64,000 bases of DNA, taken from contig NZ_JAAGWH010000041.1 in NCBI RefSeq assembly GCF_010682105.1, positions 80,503 to 144,502 on the forward strand, written 5' to 3'. Under the pieces are notes generated by a model. It was given only the letters and a program-made list of their open reading frames with translations, did no database searches and was not told the origin of the DNA. The position numbers were made by a program, and so were the translations under genes. This stretch comes from Modestobacter muralis (GTDB lineage Bacteria > Actinomycetota > Actinomycetes > Mycobacteriales > Geodermatophilaceae). This document shows positions 35,066 through 43,093 of the stretch, one piece after another; within the stretch, counting starts at the first letter, position 1, and each line of letters begins with the position of its first letter.

Positions 35066-35464
35066 GTGCTCTCCATCGCCTCGGCCCGCGCCCTGCACGA
35101 GGCGGGCCTGCCGTGGACCCCGGCCCGCGGTGACAGCTTCGTCATAGCCGGCCGGGACATGGACGACGAGGTGTTCGTGCTGTCGGACATGACCGTCGAG
35201 GTGCACGAGTTCCCGGGCGGCCCGGTGATCGGCTTCAACGGCACCACCGAGTGGGCGCTGGACTCCGTCGAGAAGTCCGAGACGCTGTGGGTCCCGGCCG
35301 AGCACCAGCTCCGCGAGCTGCTGGGCGAGGCGTTCGCCGGGCTGGCGCCGACCGGCGACGGCTACCGGGTCACGCTCCGGGTCGGGGGCGTGACCACCGG
35401 CTTCAACGGTCCCGAACCGGCCGAGGCCTACGCCGCGGCACTGCTGCACCTGCTGCGCGGCTGA
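35066..35464 (+). CDS. Conserved hypothetical protein next to the ATP-grasp pair
   Basis: This 132-residue soluble protein (VLSIASARALHEAGLPWTPARGDSF) has a central beta-rich FVLSDMTVEVHEFPGGPVIGF segment and a C-terminal helix. Similar proteins are widespread in actinobacteria; I know no established function. The start is GTG 35066 with GGAGG upstream. It lies 34 bases after the second ATP-grasp gene on the same strand, so it may be the third member of that operon. Confidence 0.8.
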   Translation: MLSIASARALHEAGLPWTPARGDSFVIAGRDMDDEVFVLSDMTVEVHEFPGGPVIGFNGTTEWALDSVEKSETLWVPAEHQLRELLGEAFAGLAPTGDGYRVTLRVGGVTTGFNGPEPAEAYAAALLHLLRG

Positions 35465-35491
35465 CGGTCCCGCCCGCCGTGCCTCCGCGCC

Positions 35492-37015
35492 TCAGGCGGC
35501 GTGGTCGGCCAGCACGCCGGTGCGGTGGCGCTGCCGGAGCACGTAGTAGGCCAGCCCGATCCCGGCGATGGCGCCGATGAAGACGAACGCGGCCCACTGC
35601 AGGTACCAGTGGTGGGGCTCGGTGGCGTTGTAGACCTCGCGCCGCGGCCACGCCAGGTTCAGCGCCATGCCACCGCCCCACAGGACGGCCAGCACGTTGA
35701 CCGGCAGGCCCCAGCGGCCCAGCGAGAAGTGCCGGGGACCGTCGTCGTCGGCCGGCAGCGGCCACCGGCCGCGCAGCCGGCTGAGCAGCATCGGCACCGT
35801 GACCAGCAGGTAGGCGACGTAGATCATCACCACGGCTATGCTGGTGACCGCGGTGAACACCTGCGGCTGGCGGATGTTGACCACCAGGACGGCGATCGCC
35901 AGCACGCCGATCAGGACGGCCGGCAGGACCGGCGTCCGGCGCTTCGGGTCGACCCGGGCCAGCCGCGCGGCGAAGGGCAGGTTGTTGTCCCGGGCCATCG
36001 CGAACATCATCCGGATCGTCGCGGTGTGCACGGCCAGGCAGCACACCGTGATGGCCACGGCGATGGAGGCCAGGAAGACCTTGCCCAGCCCGCCCCCGGC
36101 CGCCGACAGCAGCACGTACTGCAGCCCGCCGGTGGACGACGACAGCTGTGGGTCGGTGAGGTCCTGCACCGACATGAGCCCGAACAGCAGGATCAGCCCG
36201 CCCAGCAGGAACGAGGCGGTGATGGCCCGGATGATCGCCCGGGGCGCCGTCCGGCGGGCGTCGATCGTCTCCTCGCCCATGGAGCTCGCGGTGTCGAAGC
36301 CGTACATGACGTAGCCCGACGCCAGCGCCGCGACCAGGAAGGCCCCCAGGTAGCCCAGTGACTGCCCCTCGCCCCGGCCGGCGGTCTCGGTCAGGACCTC
36401 GACGGGCCCGCGGACGGCGGAGAAGGCCAGGATGACGATGATCAGCACGGCCGCGATCAGCTCGATGAACACCCCGACGCTGTTGATCCGCGCCATCAGC
36501 TTCACCCCGAAGGCGTTGACCAGGGTCGTGAACAGGACCAGCGCGCTGCCCAGCACGACGGCGTTGACCGCGACGTCGTAGGTGCCCGTGCCGTCGCCGA
36601 CCACCTGGAAGCCGGACCACAGCTGCGGGAGCGTGATCTGGTAGGCCAGCACGGTCGCCGACAGCGTGACGATGGACGCCGTCAGCATCATCCAGCCGGC
36701 CATCCAGGCCGTCGTCCGGCTGCCCAGCCGCTTGGTCCAGTTGTAGAGCGACCCGGCGATCGGGTAGCGCGCGGCCAGCTCGGCGAAGCAGAGCGCGACC
36801 ATCAGCTGACCGATGAACACGATCGGCCAGGACCACACGTAGGCCGGGCCGCCGGCGCCGACACCGAAGTAGAAGAGCTGGAACGTGCCGGTCAGGATGG
36901 AGATGTAGCTGACCCCGGCGGCGAAGCTGGAGAACCGGCCGATCCGGCGGTCCAGCTGCTGGTTGTAGCCGAAGTCGGTGAGGGAGCGGTCGCCCTGCTG
37001 GGTGGGGGTGTCCAC
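35492..37015 (-). CDS. APC family amino acid/GABA permease
   Basis: This 507-residue permease with about 12 helices is of the amino acid/choline (GabP/BAT1-like) subgroup. LCFAELAARYPIAGSLYNWTK and GYVMYGFDTASSMGEETIDARR are the typical conserved helix 3 and loop 6-7 blocks. The start is GTG 37015 with GGAG nearby. It is divergent from the phosphatidylcholine synthase gene (185-base gap). A choline or amino-acid role would fit that neighbour, but the direction of that inference is weak. Confidence 0.88.
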   Translation of the reverse strand: MDTPTQQGDRSLTDFGYNQQLDRRIGRFSSFAAGVSYISILTGTFQLFYFGVGAGGPAYVWSWPIVFIGQLMVALCFAELAARYPIAGSLYNWTKRLGSRTTAWMAGWMMLTASIVTLSATVLAYQITLPQLWSGFQVVGDGTGTYDVAVNAVVLGSALVLFTTLVNAFGVKLMARINSVGVFIELIAAVLIIVILAFSAVRGPVEVLTETAGRGEGQSLGYLGAFLVAALASGYVMYGFDTASSMGEETIDARRTAPRAIIRAITASFLLGGLILLFGLMSVQDLTDPQLSSSTGGLQYVLLSAAGGGLGKVFLASIAVAITVCCLAVHTATIRMMFAMARDNNLPFAARLARVDPKRRTPVLPAVLIGVLAIAVLVVNIRQPQVFTAVTSIAVVMIYVAYLLVTVPMLLSRLRGRWPLPADDDGPRHFSLGRWGLPVNVLAVLWGGGMALNLAWPRREVYNATEPHHWYLQWAAFVFIGAIAGIGLAYYVLRQRHRTGVLADHAA

Positions 37016-37200
37016 GGGCTCTCCAGGTGCGGTCGACGGAGTCGGGTCACTGTGCCCTGTGCCGGGTCGAACTGCCACCCGCCCCGGCGCGGGCACCGCG
37101 ACGCGACGGACGCCGTGCAGCCGGGCAGCCGCATACGTGGAAAGGTCATGGGGCGACGGCGCCCGCTGGGCTGCCGCCCCTCCCACCCCCGATCACAGAG
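37016..37200. promoter_or_regulatory. Divergent promoter region, permease / phosphatidylcholine synthase
   Basis: This gap contains the permease ribosome site and, at the right, CAGAGGTG at 37196-37203, which reads as a ribosome site for the TTG at 37210. No palindrome or clear -10 box stands out. Confidence 0.3.
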
Positions 37201-37947
37201 GTGTTCTCCTTGGGCCGACGCCTGGCAGGCTGGGCGGTGCACGTCTACACCGCGAGCGGTTCCGTGCTCGCGCTGCTCATCGTGCTCGCCGCCATCGACG
37301 GCGAGGTGGTCACCGCCCTGTGGATCGGCCTGGTGGCCCTGGTCATCGACGGCACCGACGGGATGCTGGCCCGCGCCGCACGGGTCAAGGAGACGATCAC
37401 CTGGTTCGACGGGGCCCGCCTCGACGACATCGTCGACTACCTGACCTACGTCTTCGCCCCCGTCGTCCTGCTCTGGACGTCGGGCGCGCTGCCCGACGGT
37501 CTGCCGGGGTACGTGCTCGCCGCCCTGCCGCTGATGGCCTCCTGCTACCAGTTCTGCCGGGCGGACGCGAAGACCGAGGACCACGCGTTCCTCGGCTTCC
37601 CCAGCTACTGGAACGTGGTCGCCTTCTACGTCGTCGTGCTCGACCTCGGCCGGGGCACCGTCGCCGCCGTCCTGGTGGTCTGCTCGGTGCTGGTGTTCGT
37701 GCCGGTGCACTACCTGTACCCGTCGCGGACCAGGACGCTGCGGACCCTGAGCCTGGCCCTGAGCGCGGTCTGGATCGGCACGTACGCGCTGCTGCTCGTC
37801 GAGTACCCGGACGTGGACCCGCTGGTGGTGGCCGTGTCGGTGGGCTACCTCGTCTACTACGTGGCGGTCAGCGGGCACCTCACCCTCCTGGCGCGGCGCC
37901 GCCGCGGTGCGGCCGGGCCCCAGGTCCCGGTGGACGCCACGCCCTGA
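37201..37947 (+). CDS. pcs: Phosphatidylcholine synthase (CDP-alcohol phosphatidyltransferase)
   Basis: Pcs makes phosphatidylcholine from CDP-diacylglycerol and choline in the membrane. The 248-residue protein has about eight helices and the CDP-alcohol signature DG-T-DG-ML-AR...G-ARL-D-DIV-D (residues about 49-80). The Pcs-specific FLGFPSYWNVVAFYVV follows. The start is given as GTG 37201; TTG 37210 is an alternative, with AGAGGTG at a better distance. Free choline must be imported, which suits the divergent permease next door. Confidence 0.87.
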   Translation: MFSLGRRLAGWAVHVYTASGSVLALLIVLAAIDGEVVTALWIGLVALVIDGTDGMLARAARVKETITWFDGARLDDIVDYLTYVFAPVVLLWTSGALPDGLPGYVLAALPLMASCYQFCRADAKTEDHAFLGFPSYWNVVAFYVVVLDLGRGTVAAVLVVCSVLVFVPVHYLYPSRTRTLRTLSLALSAVWIGTYALLLVEYPDVDPLVVAVSVGYLVYYVAVSGHLTLLARRRRGAAGPQVPVDATP

Positions 37948-38096
37948 CCCGGCTGCCCCCGCCGGCCCGGTGACCACTGGTCGCCGCGGCCGGCCGGGTG
38001 CGGTGTGGGGTGACCGAACCCGCGTCCGGCGGCCGGGGTGCGGGAACCCGGACACGACGGCGGCACGTTGTCCCGGCGAGCCAGCCGGAGGTCGAC

Positions 38097-38732
38097 GTGT
38101 CCCGCTCCCCCAGCGAGAACCCGCAGCACCCCACGCCCACCTGGCCGGGGCGCGCCCTCGTGTGGCCGCTGGCCATGGCCTGGCTCGCGCTGCAGGCGCT
38201 GGGGCGGGCCGGCCTGTGGCTGCTCGCCACCGTCGACGCGGGGACGTCGGCCGTGGCCCGCGGGGTCGGCCACGCCCTCCGGGCAGCGGTCCGGGCGCTG
38301 GGACCGCTGGGCCGCTGGCTGCTGCGGGCGCTGGCCCCACCGCTGCGCGGGCTGCGCCGGGTGTGGGCGTGGCTCAACCGGCGGGTGTTCCTGGCCATGG
38401 CGCGCGGACTGGGCCGGGCCGGGCGCTGGCTGGTGCGCCGCAGCCGGCCGCTGGTGCTGGTGGTCCGGCGGTGGGCGCGGCAGGTGGCGGTCCGGATCAG
38501 GCCGGCGGTGCGCCGACTCCGGGCGGCGACCGCGGTGGTCGAGCGGGCGGCCGCGCGGCTGGGCCGGGCCCTGGCCCGCGCGGTCGCACCGCTGCGACGC
38601 CTGGTGCGGTCGGCCGGTGCCTCGATCGCCGCCCGGGTGCGCGCCCTCGGGGTGACCGGGGACCAGCCGGTGGAGCCACCGGCCGCAGTCGTCCCGGAAC
38701 CTGCTGCTCCCCGGGCCGACGCCCGCCGGTGA
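38097..38732 (+). CDS. Arg/Ala-rich hypothetical membrane-associated protein
   Basis: This 211-residue, very basic protein has one membrane helix (ALVWPLAMAWLALQALGRAGLWLLATV, residues 20-46). It then has a long run of Arg/Ala/Leu amphipathic helices with the recurring pattern RxLRRLxR up to residue 185 and a Pro-rich acidic tail. The start is GTG 38097 with GGAGG 5 bases away. Strong GC and Ala/Arg richness make spurious translation possible, but the ribosome site and signal-like N-terminus favour a real gene. Family unknown. Confidence 0.55.
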   Translation: MSRSPSENPQHPTPTWPGRALVWPLAMAWLALQALGRAGLWLLATVDAGTSAVARGVGHALRAAVRALGPLGRWLLRALAPPLRGLRRVWAWLNRRVFLAMARGLGRAGRWLVRRSRPLVLVVRRWARQVAVRIRPAVRRLRAATAVVERAAARLGRALARAVAPLRRLVRSAGASIAARVRALGVTGDQPVEPPAAVVPEPAAPRADARR

Positions 38733-38760
38733 CCGCCCTCGTCACCGCCCCGCCGAGGCG

Positions 38761-38842
38761 GACGCCCGGAGGCGCCGACCGTCGCTGACCGCCTGCCTCA
38801 CATGTCGAGGTGGACGCCGGGGGGCGCCGACCGTCGCTGACC
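38761..38842. repeat. 30-bp direct repeat pair beside the recombinase gene
   Basis: Copies at 38761-38790 and 38813-38842 match at 28 of 30 bases; the last 20 bases GGCGCCGACCGTCGCTGACC are identical. They are 52 bases apart and end 8 bases before the recombinase gene's 3' end. They could be recombination or binding sites, or a chance local duplication. Confidence 0.6.
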
Positions 38843-38849
38843 ACCCGGG

Positions 38850-39911
38850 TCACAGCCCCAATCGGGCGGACGCCGGGGCGGCCCAGCGGCTGCTGGCGTC
38901 GTATCCGCGCAGCGTGGTCACCGACGCCCACCGGCCGGTGCGGGCCAGCTCGCGCTCGCTGACCCCGGCCTTGTAGCCCTCGGTGGCGAAGGACCGGCGC
39001 AGGCTGTGCGGGCTCAGACCCTCCAGCGGGACGCCGGCGTGCTCGGCCGCCCGCAGCAGCACCAGCCGCACCGAGGACCGCGCCATCCGGGTGCTGCCGA
39101 TCCGCGGGGTCACGCCCCGACCGACGCTGCGGAACAGCGGCCCGGACTCCAGCCCGGCGGCGTCCACCCAGGCCTGCAGGGCGCGCACCGGGCAGGTCTG
39201 CACCCGCACCCCGGGCGCCAGCGCCAGCACCTCGCCGGCGCCCTCCTGGTCGGTCTTGGAGAACCGGACGGTGACGTCGAGGCCGCCGTGCCCGGCCGGG
39301 GCGAGGTCGGTCACGTCCAGCCCGCAGGCGTCCGAGGCCCGCAGGCCCAGCGCGAACGAGGTCAGGATGATCGCCCGGTCCCGGAGGCCTGCCACCCCGT
39401 CGGGCAGGTCCTCGACCAGCGCCCGGATCGTCTGGGTGTCCAGCGCCCGGGCCTTCTTGGGACGGCGCCCGTTCCGGGCTGCGGCGCGCCGGATGCCGCG
39501 CAGCACCTCGCGGGTGCCGGGGTGCTCCGACGGGCTGGGGTGCCCTGCCTCCCGGTGGGCGTGCCCGATGCCCGACAGTCGCCGCGCGATGGTGCGCGGG
39601 CTGGCGCCGGCGTCGCTGAGCGCGGCCAGGTAGGCCGCCACCGCCGCGTCGGCCGCGGGCAGCGGGGTGAAGCCGCGCTGGGCGCACCAGTCCGCCCAGG
39701 CCCGGAAGTCCGCCTCGTAGGCCCGCCGCGTCGAGTCGGCCTTGGCCGCGTCCAGGTACCGGCCCACGGACTCGACGTCGCCGGGCAGCACCAGTCCCCC
39801 GTCGGCGGGGTGCGCGTCCGACTGCGCCTCGCTGAGCGTCTCCGGGCCCCAGACGACGACCGCACGGACCGTCCGGTCGACCGACACCGACTGCTCCGCG
39901 ATGGACTCCAT
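38850..39911 (-). CDS. Tyrosine recombinase/integrase
   Basis: This 353-residue site-specific recombinase has an N-terminal SAM-like core-binding domain (GRYLDAAKADSTRRAYEADF, about 50-135). The catalytic domain shows R in FALGLRASDACGL, H-x-x-R in GLSPHSLRRSFAT, W in place of the second H in ARTGRWASVTTLRGY, and the presumed nucleophile Y in that block. The start ATG 39911 lies inside a 25-base palindrome. It is divergent from a coiled-coil zinc-motif gene. No phage or conjugation genes and no other integrase are near, so it is not an obvious prophage. Confidence 0.9.
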   Translation of the reverse strand: MESIAEQSVSVDRTVRAVVVWGPETLSEAQSDAHPADGGLVLPGDVESVGRYLDAAKADSTRRAYEADFRAWADWCAQRGFTPLPAADAAVAAYLAALSDAGASPRTIARRLSGIGHAHREAGHPSPSEHPGTREVLRGIRRAAARNGRRPKKARALDTQTIRALVEDLPDGVAGLRDRAIILTSFALGLRASDACGLDVTDLAPAGHGGLDVTVRFSKTDQEGAGEVLALAPGVRVQTCPVRALQAWVDAAGLESGPLFRSVGRGVTPRIGSTRMARSSVRLVLLRAAEHAGVPLEGLSPHSLRRSFATEGYKAGVSERELARTGRWASVTTLRGYDASSRWAAPASARLGL

Positions 39912-39963
39912 AACAGTTGATTATGGAGTGCTCCAATTCGTTTTCGCTGCATCGACTCCTGTG
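39905..39963. promoter_or_regulatory. Palindrome over the recombinase start codon with 25-bp spaced half-sites
   Basis: ACTCCATAA (39905-39913), a 7-base spacer and TTATGGAGT (39921-39929) form a perfect 9-bp inverted repeat containing the recombinase ATG. Related half-sites GCTCCAATT (39930-39938) and ACTCCTGTG (39955-39963) follow in direct orientation, exactly 25 bp apart. The layout suits an autoregulatory operator. The 9-7-9 geometry also resembles a tyrosine-recombinase core site. The stretch is clearly more AT-rich than its surroundings. Confidence 0.65.
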
Positions 39964-40027
39964 TCTGACGAGCGGTCGTTCGTTCGTTCACCGTCCTGAG
40001 TCGGACGAACGAGTGCACAATGCAGTG

Positions 40028-41290
40028 GTGACCGCGGAAGCAGCGACCTGCGCTTACCCCCACTGCGAGCGCCCGGTGGCCCCGCCGCCGCCGACCGGCG
40101 GTCGCTCGTCGTACTGCGAGCTCCCCGGCCACAACCGCGCGACCGCCTTCGCCGCCCGCCGCGCCGAGGCCACCGGTCGCGCGACCAGCGCACCGGGCAC
40201 GGCAGCAGCGCCCCCGGCTCGCACCGACGTGACCCTCACCGAGGTCGCCGACCAGCTGCGGCAGACCCTCACCGACATCCAGCAGCAGGTCGACCGCGCC
40301 CGCGAGGCCCTCACCCGGGCAGCGGACGCCGAGCTGCTGGAGGCCGAGCGCGCCGCGGTCCGCACCGACGCGCGGCGGGAGATCGCCGAGGCCGACCAGC
40401 GTGCTGCCCTCGCCGACCGGGTGCGGGCGGTCGCGGAGAAGGCGACGCGGGAGGCGCTCGAGGCGGCCACCCGGGCCGACGCCGAGGCAGCAGCCGCGCA
40501 GGCCGACGCCGGGACCGCCCGAGCCGACGCGGCGGCCGCCCGGGCCGACGCAGCCGCAGCGCGGGAGCAGACCCGCGCCGCCGAGGAGGCCGCGGCCTCC
40601 GCCGGGGCAGCGGCCGCGCAGGCGCGCACCGACGCGGACGCAGCCGGAGCGCGCGCCGACGCGGCAGAGGCCACACGGCGGGACGCCGAGCGCGCCCGGG
40701 ACGCGGCGGCCGGCGAGACCGCGGCGGCGCGCACCGAGACGACCCGGGCACTCGAGGCGCGCGACCGTGCCGCAGCCGACGCCGCGGCAGCCCGGGACCA
40801 GGCAGCCGCGGCCGAGGCGGCGCGCGACCGGGCGCTGGGGGCCGAGCGCGCGGCGCACGCGGAGACCGAGGCCGCGCGGGCCGCCGCGGCACAGGCGGTC
40901 GGCCGGGCGGAGCTGGCCGAGGCGACCGCCCGGCTGGAGACCGCAGCCGCCGACGAGCGCGCCCGGGCGGCCGAGACCCGGACGACGGCCGAGGCGGAGC
41001 GGGCCGAGATGCAGGAGGCCCGCGCCGAGCGCGCCGAGCGGCACGCCGAGGAGAGCCGCCGCGACCGGCTGCGCGCCGAGGAGGCCCGCGACCACGCCGT
41101 CGCCGAGGCGGAGGCGGTCCGCGCCCAGCTGGCCACGCTCGCCGTCGCACCGGAGAGCGGGACGACGCCCCCGGCCGGACGCCCGCCCGAGGACTCCCCC
41201 GCTCCCGGGTCGTCCCGGGAGGACGCGGGCGCCCGGCCGACCCCCCAGGACGGCGACACCCCGCCGTCGTCCACCGCCGGGTCGCGCTGA
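40028..41290 (+). CDS. Alanine-rich coiled-coil protein with N-terminal Cys/His motif (KfrA-like design)
   Basis: This 420-residue protein starts with a Cys-Cys-Cys-His motif (TCAYPHCERP and YCELPGHNRATAF, residues about 6-45), which looks like a small zinc-binding, probably DNA-binding, module. A continuous Ala/Glu/Arg/Asp coiled coil from about residue 70 to 370 follows, then a Pro-rich disordered tail. The design recalls plasmid KfrA proteins, but sequence similarity cannot be tested here. The start is uncertain: GTG at 40013, 40025 or 40028 are all in frame and none has a ribosome site. It is divergent from the recombinase, with the half-site array in between. Confidence 0.75.
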   Translation: MTAEAATCAYPHCERPVAPPPPTGGRSSYCELPGHNRATAFAARRAEATGRATSAPGTAAAPPARTDVTLTEVADQLRQTLTDIQQQVDRAREALTRAADAELLEAERAAVRTDARREIAEADQRAALADRVRAVAEKATREALEAATRADAEAAAAQADAGTARADAAAARADAAAAREQTRAAEEAAASAGAAAAQARTDADAAGARADAAEATRRDAERARDAAAGETAAARTETTRALEARDRAAADAAAARDQAAAAEAARDRALGAERAAHAETEAARAAAAQAVGRAELAEATARLETAAADERARAAETRTTAEAERAEMQEARAERAERHAEESRRDRLRAEEARDHAVAEAEAVRAQLATLAVAPESGTTPPAGRPPEDSPAPGSSREDAGARPTPQDGDTPPSSTAGSR

Positions 41291-41308
41291 GGGCGCGGGC
41301 CGGTTCCC

Positions 41309-41440
41309 TCAGCGCGCGGCGACCTCGGCCAGGAAGTCCCGCATCGACGCCGCGACCTGGTCGAGGTGGGACTCCAGCAGGACGTGGCCGCCGTCGAGGA
41401 GCTCGACGCGGGCGTCGGGCAGGTCGGTGGTGGAGGCCTG
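41309..41440 (-). pseudogene. 3' remnant of a second alpha/beta hydrolase gene
   Basis: The minus-strand frame ending at 41309 reads DARVELLDGGHVLLESHLDQ, then VAASMRDFLAEVAAR and stop. This is the C-terminal strand, catalytic-His loop and final helix of an alpha/beta hydrolase. The frame becomes meaningless beyond about 41440, where it meets the zinc-finger remnant on the other strand. Confidence 0.65.
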
Positions 41441-41499
41441 CGCCCCCGCCGGCCCGGAGACCTCGTGGGTGGCCCCGCAGATCGCGTCCGGTCACTCGT

Positions 41500-41593
41500 C
41501 CAGGACCACCCGCGGCGTGAGTGGTGCTCGGCCGCGTGCGGCAACCGCGCCCGTGCCGTCCGGCACCGCCGGCACCGCGACACCGGCGCCTGA
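41500..41593 (+). pseudogene. 3' remnant of a CGNR zinc-finger regulator gene
   Basis: The plus-strand frame ending at TGA 41591-41593 reads HPRREWCSAACGNRARAVRH, the terminal half of a CGNR zinc finger, a DNA-binding motif of actinobacterial regulators. The upstream half with the first cysteine pair and the regulator body are missing. Confidence 0.65.
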
Positions 41594-41602
41594 CCGGCCC
41601 GG

Positions 41603-42853
41603 TCAGCCGCGACCGCCCTCCGCCGCGTCGACCGCGACCACCTCGTAGGTGTGGCCGGCCGCCCGGAGCCGCTCGACCAGCACCCCGCCCAGCGCGGTGG
41701 CCGGGGTGAGCGAGCCCGCACGGGCCGGCAGCCGGTCACCGTCCAGCGCGAGCGCGAGAGCGCTCTGCCCGAGCATCACCGCGGTCGCCGCGTAGCCGGG
41801 GTCGCCCCGGCCGGCAGCGGTCGCCCGGTAGCGACGGCCGTCCCCGGTGGTGGCGTCGACGACCATCCGGAACCAGCCCCTCTCCCGGGTCGCCGCGCTC
41901 GGGCCGGTGCCGGGAGCCGGCAGCAGGCGGTCGAGCACCCCGCGGGCCGGCGGGAAGGACAGCGCCCCGAACGCACCCGCCAGCGCCGCGGTCGTGCCGA
42001 GCGCGGTCGCCGCGCCCACCGGCCCCCGGCCGGTGCCCATGACCTCGCCGTAGCTCAGCGACCGGCCGTACCGCCAGCCCTGCAGCGCGTTGCTGCGCCG
42101 GACGATGCGGCTGTTGAACGACGCCATCACGAACGGCGCCGTCCATCGGCCGTCAGCGGTACGGGTCGGCGGTGCGGCGTCCCGTGGCTGCCGGGTGTCC
42201 GGCTCGGCCGCCCGGTCCGGGCTGAGCGCGAACGGGTCGCCGACCACCCGGCGCAGCGCGCGGTCCTGCCCGACGGCCTCGATCTGGGCGCGGGCGGAGT
42301 CGATCGTGCCCCCGCTGAAGCCACCGCGGGCGGTCGCCACCAGCCGGACGTCGCACAGCGGGCCGGCGCCGTCGGCGGCCGCGCGCTCGGCGAGCAGCAG
42401 GGTGCTGAGGTCGGAGGGGATCGAGTCGTACCCGCAGGCGTGCACGATCCGCGCCCCCGTCTCCTGGGCGATCGCGTCGACGCGGTCGATGGCCCGCCGG
42501 ACGAACAGCACCTCCCCGGTGAGGTCGGCGTAGTGCGTGCCGGCGCGCGCGCAGGCCTCGACCAACGGCAGGCCGTGGCGCAGGTAGGGCCCGACCGTGC
42601 TGACCAGCACCCGGGTCTGCCCGGCGAGCGCGGCCAGCGACGCCGGGTCGCCGGAGTCGGCGGTCAGCACCGGCCAGTCCCGCGCGGCGCCCGGCAGCTC
42701 GCGCCGGACCGCCTCGCACCGCTCCCGGGACCGGCCGGCCAGCGCGATCCGCGTGCCCGGCGGCGCCTGCTCGGCGAGGTGGGCGGCCACCAGCCGGCCC
42801 ACGAATCCGGACGCGCCGTAGAGGACCAGGTCGTACGGGCGCGTGTCGGTCAT
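41603..42853 (-). CDS. Saccharopine-dehydrogenase-like / trans-acting enoyl reductase family protein
   Basis: This 416-residue NAD(P)-binding protein has YDLVLYGASGFVGRLVAAHL (GxSGxxG Rossmann motif) and VLVSTVGPYLRHGLPLVEACARAGTHYADLTGE, the highly conserved block of the saccharopine dehydrogenase/Rv2953-type family. HACGYDSIPSDL is a second signature. The start is ATG 42853. In mycobacteria, members reduce double bonds during lipid synthesis; there is no such cluster here, so the substrate is open. Confidence 0.9.
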   Translation of the reverse strand: MTDTRPYDLVLYGASGFVGRLVAAHLAEQAPPGTRIALAGRSRERCEAVRRELPGAARDWPVLTADSGDPASLAALAGQTRVLVSTVGPYLRHGLPLVEACARAGTHYADLTGEVLFVRRAIDRVDAIAQETGARIVHACGYDSIPSDLSTLLLAERAAADGAGPLCDVRLVATARGGFSGGTIDSARAQIEAVGQDRALRRVVGDPFALSPDRAAEPDTRQPRDAAPPTRTADGRWTAPFVMASFNSRIVRRSNALQGWRYGRSLSYGEVMGTGRGPVGAATALGTTAALAGAFGALSFPPARGVLDRLLPAPGTGPSAATRERGWFRMVVDATTGDGRRYRATAAGRGDPGYAATAVMLGQSALALALDGDRLPARAGSLTPATALGGVLVERLRAAGHTYEVVAVDAAEGGRG

Positions 42854-42899
42854 CGGGCCATCCTGCCGTCGCCGCGCCTCCCGCGCGGCCCGAGGTCGC

Positions 42900-42965
42900 T
42901 CAGCACGCGACGCACCCGCCGTCGACGACGAACGCCGCGCCGGTGTCGACGACTGCGCTCGCCGT
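42900..42965 (-). pseudogene. 3' remnant of an SDR gene
   Basis: The minus-strand frame ending at TGA 42900-42902 reads VVDTGAAFVVDGGCVAC, the usual extreme C-terminus of classical SDR enzymes (TGxxxxVDGG). No other part of an SDR precedes it. This is one of several gene-end scraps in this window. Confidence 0.55.
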
Positions 42966-43093
42966 CGCGCTGCCGTGGCGGAGCCGACCGGCGTCCTGGC
43001 GAAGCGCCTCTTTGCTAGACCAGCAAGGATGCTTGCGACTGCGCCCGTCGCGCTGCACAGTCACCGCAGGCACACGGACGAGGGGCAGCCGCG

